A DNA stretch of 64,000 bases from Companilactobacillus keshanensis (GTDB taxonomy: Bacteria; Bacillota; Bacilli; Lactobacillales; Lactobacillaceae), in assembly GCF_003946205.1 (NCBI RefSeq), contig NZ_RHOS01000001.1, positions 1 through 64,000 on the forward strand, read 5' to 3'. This document shows positions 8,656-15,641 of this stretch, one piece after another. A program made the position numbers and the translations under genes. Every line of letters begins with the position of its first letter. Position 1 is the first letter of the stretch. The notes under the pieces are model-generated. The model ran no database searches and had not been told where the DNA came from. It saw only the letters and a program-made list of their open reading frames with translations.

Positions 8656-9504
8656 TTAATTGTCGAAGAAATTTCCCATAATTGACATAGTTGGTTGAAT
8701 ATTGATAAATGCATCCTTATCAACTTTAGAAACGGCATCCCTAACAAAGAATAATTGATATCTTGTCAGAACCATAGTGGCTGAACCAATTGGTTCACCA
8801 GAGTATCCACCTTCCAAACTATGATCGAGTGTGACTCCACGATGAACTGTCTTCAAAAGTTCTTGTGCAATATCATCTATGTGATGTGAGTAAACAGTAA
8901 CAGTAATTTTTTGTTGCTGAATATACATCTTGTCAACTAATAAATAAGTAACATAAATAGACACCATACTGTATAAAGCCAACTCCCAGCCGAATACGAT
9001 CCCGGCAATAGAAAGAATAATAGCATTAACATAAAAACCTATTTCACCAACGCTTTTTCCAGTACTTTTCTGAATTAATAGCGCGATTATATCAGTTCCA
9101 CCGGTTGAAAAACCACAACGGAAACAATAACCCGTACCAACACCAACCATGACCCCACCGAAAACGGAAGCTAGCATTGGATCATTAGTGATTTGGAATA
9201 ACGGAATAAATTTAATAAAAAGAGTAGACGAAGCAACGGCTACTAATGACAGAATAGTAAACCTCTTGCCTAATTTGAACCATGCTATGGTAATTATTGG
9301 AATATTAAGAAGAAAATACCATAAATAAACTGGACTATTAACTTTAGCAAACTCAGCAAATAAGTTTGATATCAACTGACCTGCACCCATAACCCCAGCA
9401 GTATAAATTTTGGCTGGTTGTAAAAGTAATTGAATCCCCATAGCAGAAGTTATTCCAAAGAATATTGCTGCAAAGATGTCTCTTGGATAATTTTTTAATT
9501 TCAT
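8656..9504 (-). CDS. YitT family membrane protein (DUF161/DUF2179)
   Basis: 282 residues: five to six membrane helices in the first 200 residues, with repeated small-residue motifs (GVMVGVGTGYCFRCGFSTGGTDIIALL is the diagnostic YitT segment), then a soluble DUF2179 domain beginning QQKITVTVYSHH and containing GVTLDHSLEGGYSG. The family is an integral membrane protein of unknown transport role. ATG at 9504 is preferred because AGGAGGTGA precedes it at ideal distance; the longer frame adds 13 non-conserved residues. Confidence 0.9.
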   Translation of the reverse strand: MKLKNYPRDIFAAIFFGITSAMGIQLLLQPAKIYTAGVMGAGQLISNLFAEFAKVNSPVYLWYFLLNIPIITIAWFKLGKRFTILSLVAVASSTLFIKFIPLFQITNDPMLASVFGGVMVGVGTGYCFRCGFSTGGTDIIALLIQKSTGKSVGEIGFYVNAIILSIAGIVFGWELALYSMVSIYVTYLLVDKMYIQQQKITVTVYSHHIDDIAQELLKTVHRGVTLDHSLEGGYSGEPIGSATMVLTRYQLFFVRDAVSKVDKDAFINIQPTMSIMGNFFDN

Positions 9505-9658
9505 TTTGAAATCACCTCCTAATTTTTTGCTAACATCACACACTATAGCTTAGGAATTTCTAAAAAACAATATACTTTTGACTTATCACGAAATATTTTA
9601 AATTTTGAATCAAATAGCTTATATTTTATATATAATCGAGTTATCAGGAGGTAGTAAA

Positions 9659-10525
9659 ATGCAAAAAATCGGATTTATTGGAACCGGTGTCATGGGCAGC
9701 GGAATAATAAACAACCTGTTGAAGAAAAACTATCAGGTATATATCTATACTCGAACGGAATCTAAGGCTGAACCTCTAATAAAAAAGGGAGCAAAATGGT
9801 TTAATTCACCAAAGGATGTTGTTGAAAATACAGATATTATTTTCTCAATGGTAGGCTTTCCAAAAGATGTTGAGGATGTTTACTTTAATTCCGAAAAAGG
9901 TGTCTTTAAAGATCTAAAATCTGGTCAAATAATCGTTGATATGACAACAAGTACTCCAACTTTAGCCAAAAAAATTGGTGAAAAGGCTGAAAAAATTGGT
10001 GCCTTAGCATTGGATGCCCCTGTTTCTGGTGGTGACGTTGGTGCTCGAGATGGAAAATTAACCATCATGGTCGGCGGATCTAAGAAGGCTTTCGAAGAAT
10101 TAAAACCTATTTTCGACATAATAGGAAAATCAAATCATTACTTCGGATCCTACGGCGCCGGACAAAATGCTAAAATGGCCAATCAAATTATGATAGCCGG
10201 AACCATGACTGGAATGACCGAAATGTTAGTTTATGCCAAGGCAGCTGGACTAGATCTTCCTTCTATTATAGAGACAGTTAGTGGTGGATCAGGAGATAAC
10301 TGGAGTTTAGAAAATTATGCACCAAGAATTTTAGACGGAGATTTCAAACCTGGATTCTTTTCAAAACATTTTTTGAAAGATTTGCGAATTGCCATAGATG
10401 AAAGCGAAAAAATGAAACTTGATTTACCCGCTACACAACAAGCTAAAAAATTATATGAACAATTAGTAGATAAAGAAAACTTGGGTAATGACGGGACACA
10501 AGCACTAGTTAAATTATGGTGGTAA
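9659..10525 (+). CDS. NAD(P)-dependent beta-hydroxyacid dehydrogenase (3-hydroxyisobutyrate/tartronate semialdehyde family)
   Basis: 288 residues. The N-terminus IGFIGTGVMGSGI is the Rossmann motif, DAPVSGGDVGARDGKLTIMVGG is the substrate-binding signature, and GAGQNAKMANQ contains the catalytic Lys. The family reduces or oxidises short beta-hydroxyacids; the exact substrate cannot be read. ATG at 9659 has AGGAGG 7 nt upstream, so the longer frame is rejected. A strong bidirectional terminator follows. Confidence 0.9.
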   Translation: MQKIGFIGTGVMGSGIINNLLKKNYQVYIYTRTESKAEPLIKKGAKWFNSPKDVVENTDIIFSMVGFPKDVEDVYFNSEKGVFKDLKSGQIIVDMTTSTPTLAKKIGEKAEKIGALALDAPVSGGDVGARDGKLTIMVGGSKKAFEELKPIFDIIGKSNHYFGSYGAGQNAKMANQIMIAGTMTGMTEMLVYAKAAGLDLPSIIETVSGGSGDNWSLENYAPRILDGDFKPGFFSKHFLKDLRIAIDESEKMKLDLPATQQAKKLYEQLVDKENLGNDGTQALVKLWW

Positions 10526-10558
10526 CTAACGCCCCTCTAACATTCGTCGATTTAATTC

Positions 10559-10602
10559 AAAAAGAGCGTACCTTCAAAATATTGAAGGTACGCTCTTTTA
10601 CT
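10559..10602. terminator. Bidirectional terminator
   Basis: 17-bp stem AAAGAGCGTACCTTCAA with its complement, loop AATA, T-rich on both strands, between convergent genes. Confidence 0.9.
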
Positions 10603-10659
10603 TTAAAAATATTTAAAAATTTATTTTTCTACTATATATATACACAAAACTATCCAGAC

Positions 10660-11427
10660 CTAGTTATCAAACATACCAACAAGCTCTTCAGAATCAAGTT
10701 TCATTTTATCTTCTCCACTAACATCCAAAGTGATCTGACCGTCCTGTACCATAATCAAACGATTACCATACTTCAAAGCATCAGACATCTTATGGGTAAT
10801 CATCATAGTTGTCAATTTTTCACGATTAACAATCTCATCAGTAAGATTCATCACATCACGGCTAGTCTTAGGATCAAGTGCCGCTGTATGTTCATCAAGC
10901 AGTAATAATTTAGGCTTGCTCAACGTTGCCATCAGTAAAGATAAGGCTTGTCTTTGACCACCAGATAAATATTTGACTTGAGTCTTTAATCTATTCTCTA
11001 ATCCCATATCAAGTGGTTTCAACAGCTCTTGGAATTTCTCCAATTGCCCCTTCTTGTTATACCATTTCAAACTGGTCGTATTGACGTGACTCTGTGCTAA
11101 AACTAAATTTTCAGCGACACTAAGTTCTCCAGCAGTTCCCATCTTAGGATCCTGAAAAACTCGTGACATCCAACGAGAACGATATGAAACGGATTTTTTG
11201 ATAACATTTTTATTTTCTAAATTAATGGATCCAGCGTCAGCCGGTAGAGTTCCAGCAATTGTATTCAATAATGTTGATTTACCTGCACCATTATTACCAA
11301 TCAATGAAATAAAGTCACCATCGTAGACTTTCAAACTAACATTTTTTAAAATGTGTCGCTCATTCTCGGTCCCCGGAAAGAACACCTTTTGTAAATTTTG
11401 GACGTTTAATACTTCTGACTTGCTCAT
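10660..11427 (-). CDS. ABC transporter ATP-binding protein (TrpXYZ-type, aromatic amino acid uptake?)
   Basis: 255-residue ABC ATPase with Walker A GNNGAGKS, Q-loop RVFQDP, signature LSGGQRQALSLL and Walker B LLLLDEHTAALDP. Together with the permease and lipoprotein upstream it forms a complete importer of the ABC_sub_bind class, annotated in streptococci and lactobacilli as tryptophan/tyrosine transporters. ATG at 11427 is preferred with GGAAGG upstream; a GTG 9 nt earlier exists. The start lies 68 nt inside the permease gene, so the two are translationally linked. The leader of the operon suggests phenylalanine-sensitive control. Confidence 0.9.
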   Translation of the reverse strand: MSKSEVLNVQNLQKVFFPGTENERHILKNVSLKVYDGDFISLIGNNGAGKSTLLNTIAGTLPADAGSINLENKNVIKKSVSYRSRWMSRVFQDPKMGTAGELSVAENLVLAQSHVNTTSLKWYNKKGQLEKFQELLKPLDMGLENRLKTQVKYLSGGQRQALSLLMATLSKPKLLLLDEHTAALDPKTSRDVMNLTDEIVNREKLTTMMITHKMSDALKYGNRLIMVQDGQITLDVSGEDKMKLDSEELVGMFDN

Positions 11428-12325
11428 CTTGTTCACCTTCCGTTAACTGAGATAGATAAATTTTTAATTGTTTACGTGTTTTAAGTTTATTTCTGACAAT
11501 TGGTACACAGATAACGATAACCAAAATTATCGCTGATAAAATTTTCAGATCATCTGGTGGGAATCCTAGTCCCATCGCAACTGTAAGTAAGAAACGATAC
11601 AATATTGCACCGACTAACATAGCCAATAATCTAACTAAAATACTTCGACCTCGTAAGAAGATTTCACCAACTAAAACTGACGCTAGACCAATAACAATTG
11701 TGCCGATTCCCATTCCAATATCAGCATATCCATTGCTTTGAGCAATTAATGATCCTGACAAAGCAATTAAACCATTTGAAATTGTATAACCAAAAATGAT
11801 CATTTTGTCCGTGTTGATCCCATTGGCGGAACTCATATTTTTATTGTTACCTGTCGCCATCAAAGATAATCCTAGACGTGTCTTGAACATAAGGTATAAT
11901 GCCACGATGACGATTCCAATGATAATGATTCCCAAAACAATTGTTTGAGTTGTCGTTGCCCAACTAGGTAAGTAATCTGTCAAAACTTTTTGTGTCAAAA
12001 GAGGAACGTTCGACTTTCCCATTACATGCATGTTTACCGAATACAAACCAGTCATTGTTAAAATTCCGGCCAACAATGAGGGAATATGTAATTTGGTATC
12101 GAGGATACCAGTTACAAATCCACCCAGACATCCGGCCACAAAACCCATTAAAGTAGCAGTAAAGGCCGATTGACCATTTATCATCAAACTGATTGTCATA
12201 GCTGCTCCAAATGGAAAACTTCCCTCGGTTGTTAAATCCGGAATATCTAAAATTCTAAAGGTAATAAATACACCGATCACTAACGGCGCCCACAACAATC
12301 CTTGTCCTAAACTGGATATTATCAT
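11360..12325 (-). CDS. ABC transporter permease (TrpXYZ-type)
   Basis: 321-residue integral membrane protein with eight to nine helices of the branched-chain-permease-like family: PDLTTEGSFPFGAAMT near residue 30 is the characteristic first cytoplasmic segment, and GLSLMATGNNKNMSSANGINTDKM is the coupling-helix region. It pairs with the ABC_sub_bind lipoprotein. The hydrophilic C-terminal tail of about 24 residues is read in another frame over the start of the ATPase gene, an unusually long overlap; the tail may be an extension after loss of an earlier stop. AAGGAG is 11 nt before the ATG. Confidence 0.9.
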   Translation of the reverse strand: MIISSLGQGLLWAPLVIGVFITFRILDIPDLTTEGSFPFGAAMTISLMINGQSAFTATLMGFVAGCLGGFVTGILDTKLHIPSLLAGILTMTGLYSVNMHVMGKSNVPLLTQKVLTDYLPSWATTTQTIVLGIIIIGIVIVALYLMFKTRLGLSLMATGNNKNMSSANGINTDKMIIFGYTISNGLIALSGSLIAQSNGYADIGMGIGTIVIGLASVLVGEIFLRGRSILVRLLAMLVGAILYRFLLTVAMGLGFPPDDLKILSAIILVIVICVPIVRNKLKTRKQLKIYLSQLTEGEQDEQVRSIKRPKFTKGVLSGDRE

Positions 12326-12343
12326 AATTTTTGGTACTCCTTT

Positions 12344-13312
12344 TTAAGGTTTTTGAATCTTAGCTGGATCTAAGCCAATTTCTTTGGCATAGGCCTTATT
12401 AACGTAAAGATGTAATGTCTTAGCTTTTTCAACTGGCATATCTTCTACCTTCTTGTTCTCCACTAGAACTTTGTAAGCCATCTTACCTGTTTGTTTACCA
12501 AGATCACGGTAGTTCAATCCATAAGTTGCTGTTCCACCATCTTCGGCCATTTCAATTGACCCTGTAACTACTGGTAACTTAGCTTCTTTAGCCTTTTTAC
12601 CGATTGTTTTCATTGAACTTGCCATCAAATTGTCAGTAGGTAGATAGATTCCTGAAACTTTACCTTTCAGACTGTCAACAGCACTGGCAACATCGTTGGT
12701 ACTTGTAACGCTAACTACATTCAATTTTAAATTGTTCTTTTTAGCATAATTCTTGGCCATTTTAACTTGTAAGACCGAATTTTCTTCAGAAGAATTATAT
12801 AAAATTCCAATTGGTTTGTCTGACTGTGTCAAGGTTGTTAATAACTTAATTTGCTTCGTAACTGGTCCAATATCGCTGGTACCAGAGACATTTGTCTTAG
12901 GTTTTTCATTTGATTTAACTAAACCTGCCGATTTCAAATTTGTCACGGCCGTAACCAAAATCGGTGTGTCTTTAGTTTTCTTACTCAGGGCTTGGGCGGC
13001 CGGTGTAGCGATCCCTAGCAGTAAGTCATGCTTCTTTGAAGTTAATTGTTGACTCATTGAATTTAAATTTGATTGATCACCTTGAGCGTTCATATAATCG
13101 TATTTTACTTTGATATCTTTATCGTGTTTTTTTATTTCTTGGTTCAATCCTGACTTGAATCCTTGCCTTGCGGCATCAAGTGATCCATGTTGAACAATTT
13201 GTAAAATCCCTATATTTAAAGTTTTCTTATCAGAACTGGCATTTGACGAACATCCTGCCAAAACTAATACCGCCATCATCATTGTTACTAATCCCATTAA
13301 ATATTTTTTCAT
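12344..13312 (-). CDS. ABC transporter substrate-binding lipoprotein (ABC_sub_bind family, TrpX-like)
   Basis: 322-residue lipoprotein: signal peptide with lipobox VLAGC (Cys21), then a two-lobed periplasmic-binding-protein fold with LNIGILQIVQHGSLDAARQGF, the ligand-region opening diagnostic for the ABC_sub_bind family, ILVTAVTNLKSAGLV, and IYLPTDNLMASSMKTI. It captures a small solute, by family precedent an aromatic amino acid, and delivers it to the membrane permease. First gene of the operon; GGAGGG is 7 nt before the ATG. A terminator hairpin ends only 19 nt upstream of the start codon, so expression depends on antitermination in the leader. Confidence 0.9.
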   Translation of the reverse strand: MKKYLMGLVTMMMAVLVLAGCSSNASSDKKTLNIGILQIVQHGSLDAARQGFKSGLNQEIKKHDKDIKVKYDYMNAQGDQSNLNSMSQQLTSKKHDLLLGIATPAAQALSKKTKDTPILVTAVTNLKSAGLVKSNEKPKTNVSGTSDIGPVTKQIKLLTTLTQSDKPIGILYNSSEENSVLQVKMAKNYAKKNNLKLNVVSVTSTNDVASAVDSLKGKVSGIYLPTDNLMASSMKTIGKKAKEAKLPVVTGSIEMAEDGGTATYGLNYRDLGKQTGKMAYKVLVENKKVEDMPVEKAKTLHLYVNKAYAKEIGLDPAKIQKP

Positions 13313-13330
13313 ATTCTTATCCCTCCAGAG

Positions 13331-13423
13331 AAAATAAAAAACCAGATAGATTATGAGAATCCATCTGGTTTAATATCGGGCCCGAATATTATTTCCAGAT
13401 AGATTCAACTCGCATCTATCTGG
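13331..13423 (-). promoter_or_regulatory. Attenuator: three mutually exclusive hairpins
   Basis: In transcript order there are four arms: CCAGATAGAT (13423-13414), ATCTATCTGG (13404-13395), CCAGATGGAT (13368-13359) and ATCTATCTGG (13351-13342). Arm 1 pairs with 2. Arm 2 can instead pair with 3, a long antiterminator strengthened by a TAATATTCGGG/CCCGATATTA stem between them. Arm 3 pairs with 4 to form a terminator followed by TTTTTTATTTT. This is the classic 1:2, 2:3, 3:4 arrangement. Confidence 0.8.
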
Positions 13424-13443
13424 CTTAGCGACATGCTTAATAA

Positions 13444-13530
13444 CTTTAGCCAATCAATAGATACAAACGCTTGCGTGTGCGTTCGTATCCAATGATTGAA
13501 TACAAACGCTATCTAAAGAAAAAGCTAAAG
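13444..13530 (-). promoter_or_regulatory. Upstream switching hairpins overlapping the leader peptide
   Basis: GCGTTTGTAT occurs twice (minus strand, around 13510 and 13470) on either side of ATACGAACGC (13488-13479), so the middle arm can pair with either copy. CTTTAGC inside the Phe codons (13530-13524) can also pair with GCTAAAG at 13450-13444. Ribosome position on the leader peptide would decide which stems form. Confidence 0.6.
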
Positions 13531-13571
13531 GCAAATTGACTATTTAATTGTTTCAGTTGTTTTTCTATCAT
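13509..13571 (-). CDS. Phe-rich leader peptide of the ABC transporter operon
   Basis: A 20-codon ORF starting with ATG at 13571 and ending in TAG. An AAGGGAAAGG ribosome binding site stands 9 nt upstream. The last eight residues are FAFSFFFR, five Phe in eight codons, placed directly before a set of alternative hairpins. This is the layout of a ribosome-mediated attenuation leader that senses charged tRNA-Phe. It is too short for normal gene finding. The inference rests on composition and position; in AT-rich DNA chance Phe runs do occur. Confidence 0.65.
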   Translation of the reverse strand: MIEKQLKQLNSQFAFSFFFR

Positions 13572-13613
13572 AGTTAATTACCTTTCCCTTCATGTCTGTT
13601 TATTATGTTTCCT

Positions 13614-13642
13614 AGTAAAACATTTTCAAGTTAATCTGTCAA
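13614..13642 (-). promoter_or_regulatory. Promoter of the ABC transporter operon
   Basis: Minus strand TTGACA (13642-13637), 17-nt spacer, TTTACT (13619-13614). A start near 13607 gives a leader of about 295 nt before the lipoprotein gene. Confidence 0.65.
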
Positions 13643-13742
13643 CGAATAATCTAATAATAAAAGAAGTTTATGAGTTAAATTCTAATATTAAGTTCTTGAT
13701 GTAACGGTGTTTGTCGCCATTTTAAAAAAAATAAAAAATAAT

Positions 13743-13777
13743 AGGCACTTTTTAGTACCTATTGTACTTTAAAGTAC
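13743..13777 (+). promoter_or_regulatory. Paired palindromic operator upstream of the MFS gene
   Basis: A perfect 14-bp palindrome GTACTTTAAAGTAC (13764-13777) next to an imperfect one AGGCACTTTTTAGTACCT (13743-13760). HxlR-type regulators bind GTAC-containing dyads of this kind. Position between the divergent ABC operon and the MFS gene, with the HxlR gene in the MFS unit, suggests autoregulation. Confidence 0.6.
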
Positions 13778-13850
13778 GTAATTGTTTATTTGTCCTAACC
13801 CCATATAATGAAACTCATGCTTATATTTCACTACAAAGGAGTTTATACAA

Positions 13851-15074
13851 ATGAATAAGAAAGTATCATCAAATTGGATCTTAATGTCACTTGCTATCAG
13901 CGCATTTGCTATTGGATCAACTGAATTTATCAGTGTCGGTATTATGCCTCTTTTGACAAATACCTTTAACGTTTCACTCGCAACTGGAGGATTGACTGTT
14001 TCTATCTATGCTACTGGAATCATGTTTGGTGCCCCAATTTTAACTTTATTAACTAATCGTTGGAATCGAAAAAAATTATTGATTGGAATTATGGTAAGTT
14101 TTGTAATTGGCAATTTAATTGCAACCTTTGCATCAACATTTTGGATTCTTTTAGCTGGACGAGTTATAACGGCTTTATCACACGGAATCCTCATGGCCAT
14201 TGCTTCATTGATTGCCGCTGACGTTGTTGAGCCAAATAAACGTGCCTCGGCCATAGCTATTATGTTTACTGGTTTAACAGTTGCAACTGTTACTGGTGTT
14301 CCGATCGGAACTTTCATCGGTCAGACTTTAGGATGGAGAGCTTCATTTCTATTCTTAGTAGTTTTGGGATTAGTTGGATTAATAACTAATTTTATTCTCG
14401 TACCAAACGATTTACCTTTACCTAGACCAACTAGTGCCAAGGGCATTTGGAAAATTTTGAAACAACCACAGTTACTATTAATCTTAATTATCACAGCTTT
14501 AGGATATGGTGCAACTTTCCCAGTCTACACATATCTAACAACTATCTTAAACAAACAAATGAACTGGTCACAGGCCGCTATCGTAATTATTTTAGTGTTC
14601 TATGGTTTAGCAGTTGCCGTCGGTAATACGCTTGGAGGAAGATTTGCTAATACGAATCCTTTAAGCGCACTATTGAAGATGTTTATAGGTTTAGGTGTTG
14701 CTTTATTATTGATGTTATTTACTATGAACATGCATTACTTAGGATTATTTGCTGTCTTAATTATGGGCCTATTCGCTTTTATGAATGTCCCCGGATTACA
14801 ACTATATATTGTTCAATTGGCCGAAGAATTTACACCAAACGAAATTTCTTTGGCATCAGCTTTAAATATTTCAGCTTTTAATGTCGGAATAACCTTTGGA
14901 TCATCCCTTGGTGGGCAAGCCGTAAGTGCCGGGCAATTAGTCAATACTCCTTGGATCGGAATTGGCATGATCTTAGCCAGTGTCATTCTGACCGCTATCC
15001 TAATGAAATTAGGGAACAAAAACATTGTTTCTAGTGATGATCTCAAGTTACAATCAAATTGTGAAACGAAATAA
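13851..15074 (+). CDS. MFS transporter, DHA1 family (AraJ/YdhP-like efflux)
   Basis: 407 residues with twelve predicted membrane helices. AIGSTEFISVGIMPLL in helix 1 is characteristic of the AraJ/PbuE/YdhP branch of drug:H+ antiporter-1 proteins; LTNRWNRKKLLIG is the loop 2-3 motif and GRVITALSHGILMAIASLIAADVV follows in helix 4-5. It is likely an efflux pump for sugars, nucleosides or drugs; the substrate is unknown. AAAGGAG lies 11 nt before the ATG. The HxlR regulator follows 45 nt downstream in the same direction, and a double palindrome lies in the promoter region. Confidence 0.9.
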   Translation: MNKKVSSNWILMSLAISAFAIGSTEFISVGIMPLLTNTFNVSLATGGLTVSIYATGIMFGAPILTLLTNRWNRKKLLIGIMVSFVIGNLIATFASTFWILLAGRVITALSHGILMAIASLIAADVVEPNKRASAIAIMFTGLTVATVTGVPIGTFIGQTLGWRASFLFLVVLGLVGLITNFILVPNDLPLPRPTSAKGIWKILKQPQLLLILIITALGYGATFPVYTYLTTILNKQMNWSQAAIVIILVFYGLAVAVGNTLGGRFANTNPLSALLKMFIGLGVALLLMLFTMNMHYLGLFAVLIMGLFAFMNVPGLQLYIVQLAEEFTPNEISLASALNISAFNVGITFGSSLGGQAVSAGQLVNTPWIGIGMILASVILTAILMKLGNKNIVSSDDLKLQSNCETK

Positions 15075-15119
15075 TAATGTTAAAATATCATTATTTAAAA
15101 TAAAGGAGTGGTGAATTAG

Positions 15120-15509
15120 ATGAAACAAGCAGTTTATAATATTGGCGTTGAAGCAACTATGAATATCATCGGTGGAAAGTGGAAGCCTATTATTCTCTGC
15201 CATCTTAAACACCAAACTATGCGCACCGGACAACTTAGACGGGCAATTCCAAATATTACTCAAAAAATGCTGACACAGCAATTACGTGAATTAGAGGATG
15301 ATGGCATCGTCAGCCGTAAGATATACAGTCAAGTCCCTCCTAAGGTTGAATATTCATTAACGGAATATGGTGATAGTTTGAATCGTATTCTTGAGGCACT
15401 TTGCCTATGGGGTGAACATGACATTGAATTACGTAAAGAACGTGGTGAAAACATTATTTTACTAAATAGCGAGAACGTTGAACCCGATGACGTTCCTTAC
15501 GTAAACTAA
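15120..15509 (+). CDS. HxlR family winged-helix transcriptional regulator
   Basis: 129 residues of the HxlR/YodB type: NIIGGKWKPIILCHL (helix 1-2), RTGQLRRAIPNITQKMLTQQLRELEDDGIVSR (recognition helix and wing) and VEYSLTEYGDSL. A single Cys in the first helical region could be redox- or electrophile-sensitive as in YodB, but this is inference. AAAGGAG precedes the ATG. It probably represses the adjacent MFS pump through the GTACTTTAAAGTAC dyad. Confidence 0.92.
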   Translation: MKQAVYNIGVEATMNIIGGKWKPIILCHLKHQTMRTGQLRRAIPNITQKMLTQQLRELEDDGIVSRKIYSQVPPKVEYSLTEYGDSLNRILEALCLWGEHDIELRKERGENIILLNSENVEPDDVPYVN

Positions 15510-15591
15510 AGGTTTAAAATTATCTCCAGATCTTAGAATGTTCTTACTTACTCCGGCCAATTTAACTAATACCCTGAGTAAAAAAATATAC

Positions 15592-15641
15592 AAAAAAATC
15601 TTGAAATCTGCTTTTAAAAACAGATTTCAAGATTTTTTAGA
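15592..15641. terminator. Bidirectional terminator
   Basis: 18-bp stem AAAAATCTTGAAATCTG with its complement, ten-nt loop, T runs both ways, between convergent genes and overlapping the WxL stop codon. Confidence 0.9.

Noticed and set aside
10516-10905. 129-codon plus-strand ORF after the hydroxyacid dehydrogenase
   Set aside because: It spans a terminator and the antisense of the ABC ATPase; protein has no recognisable features.
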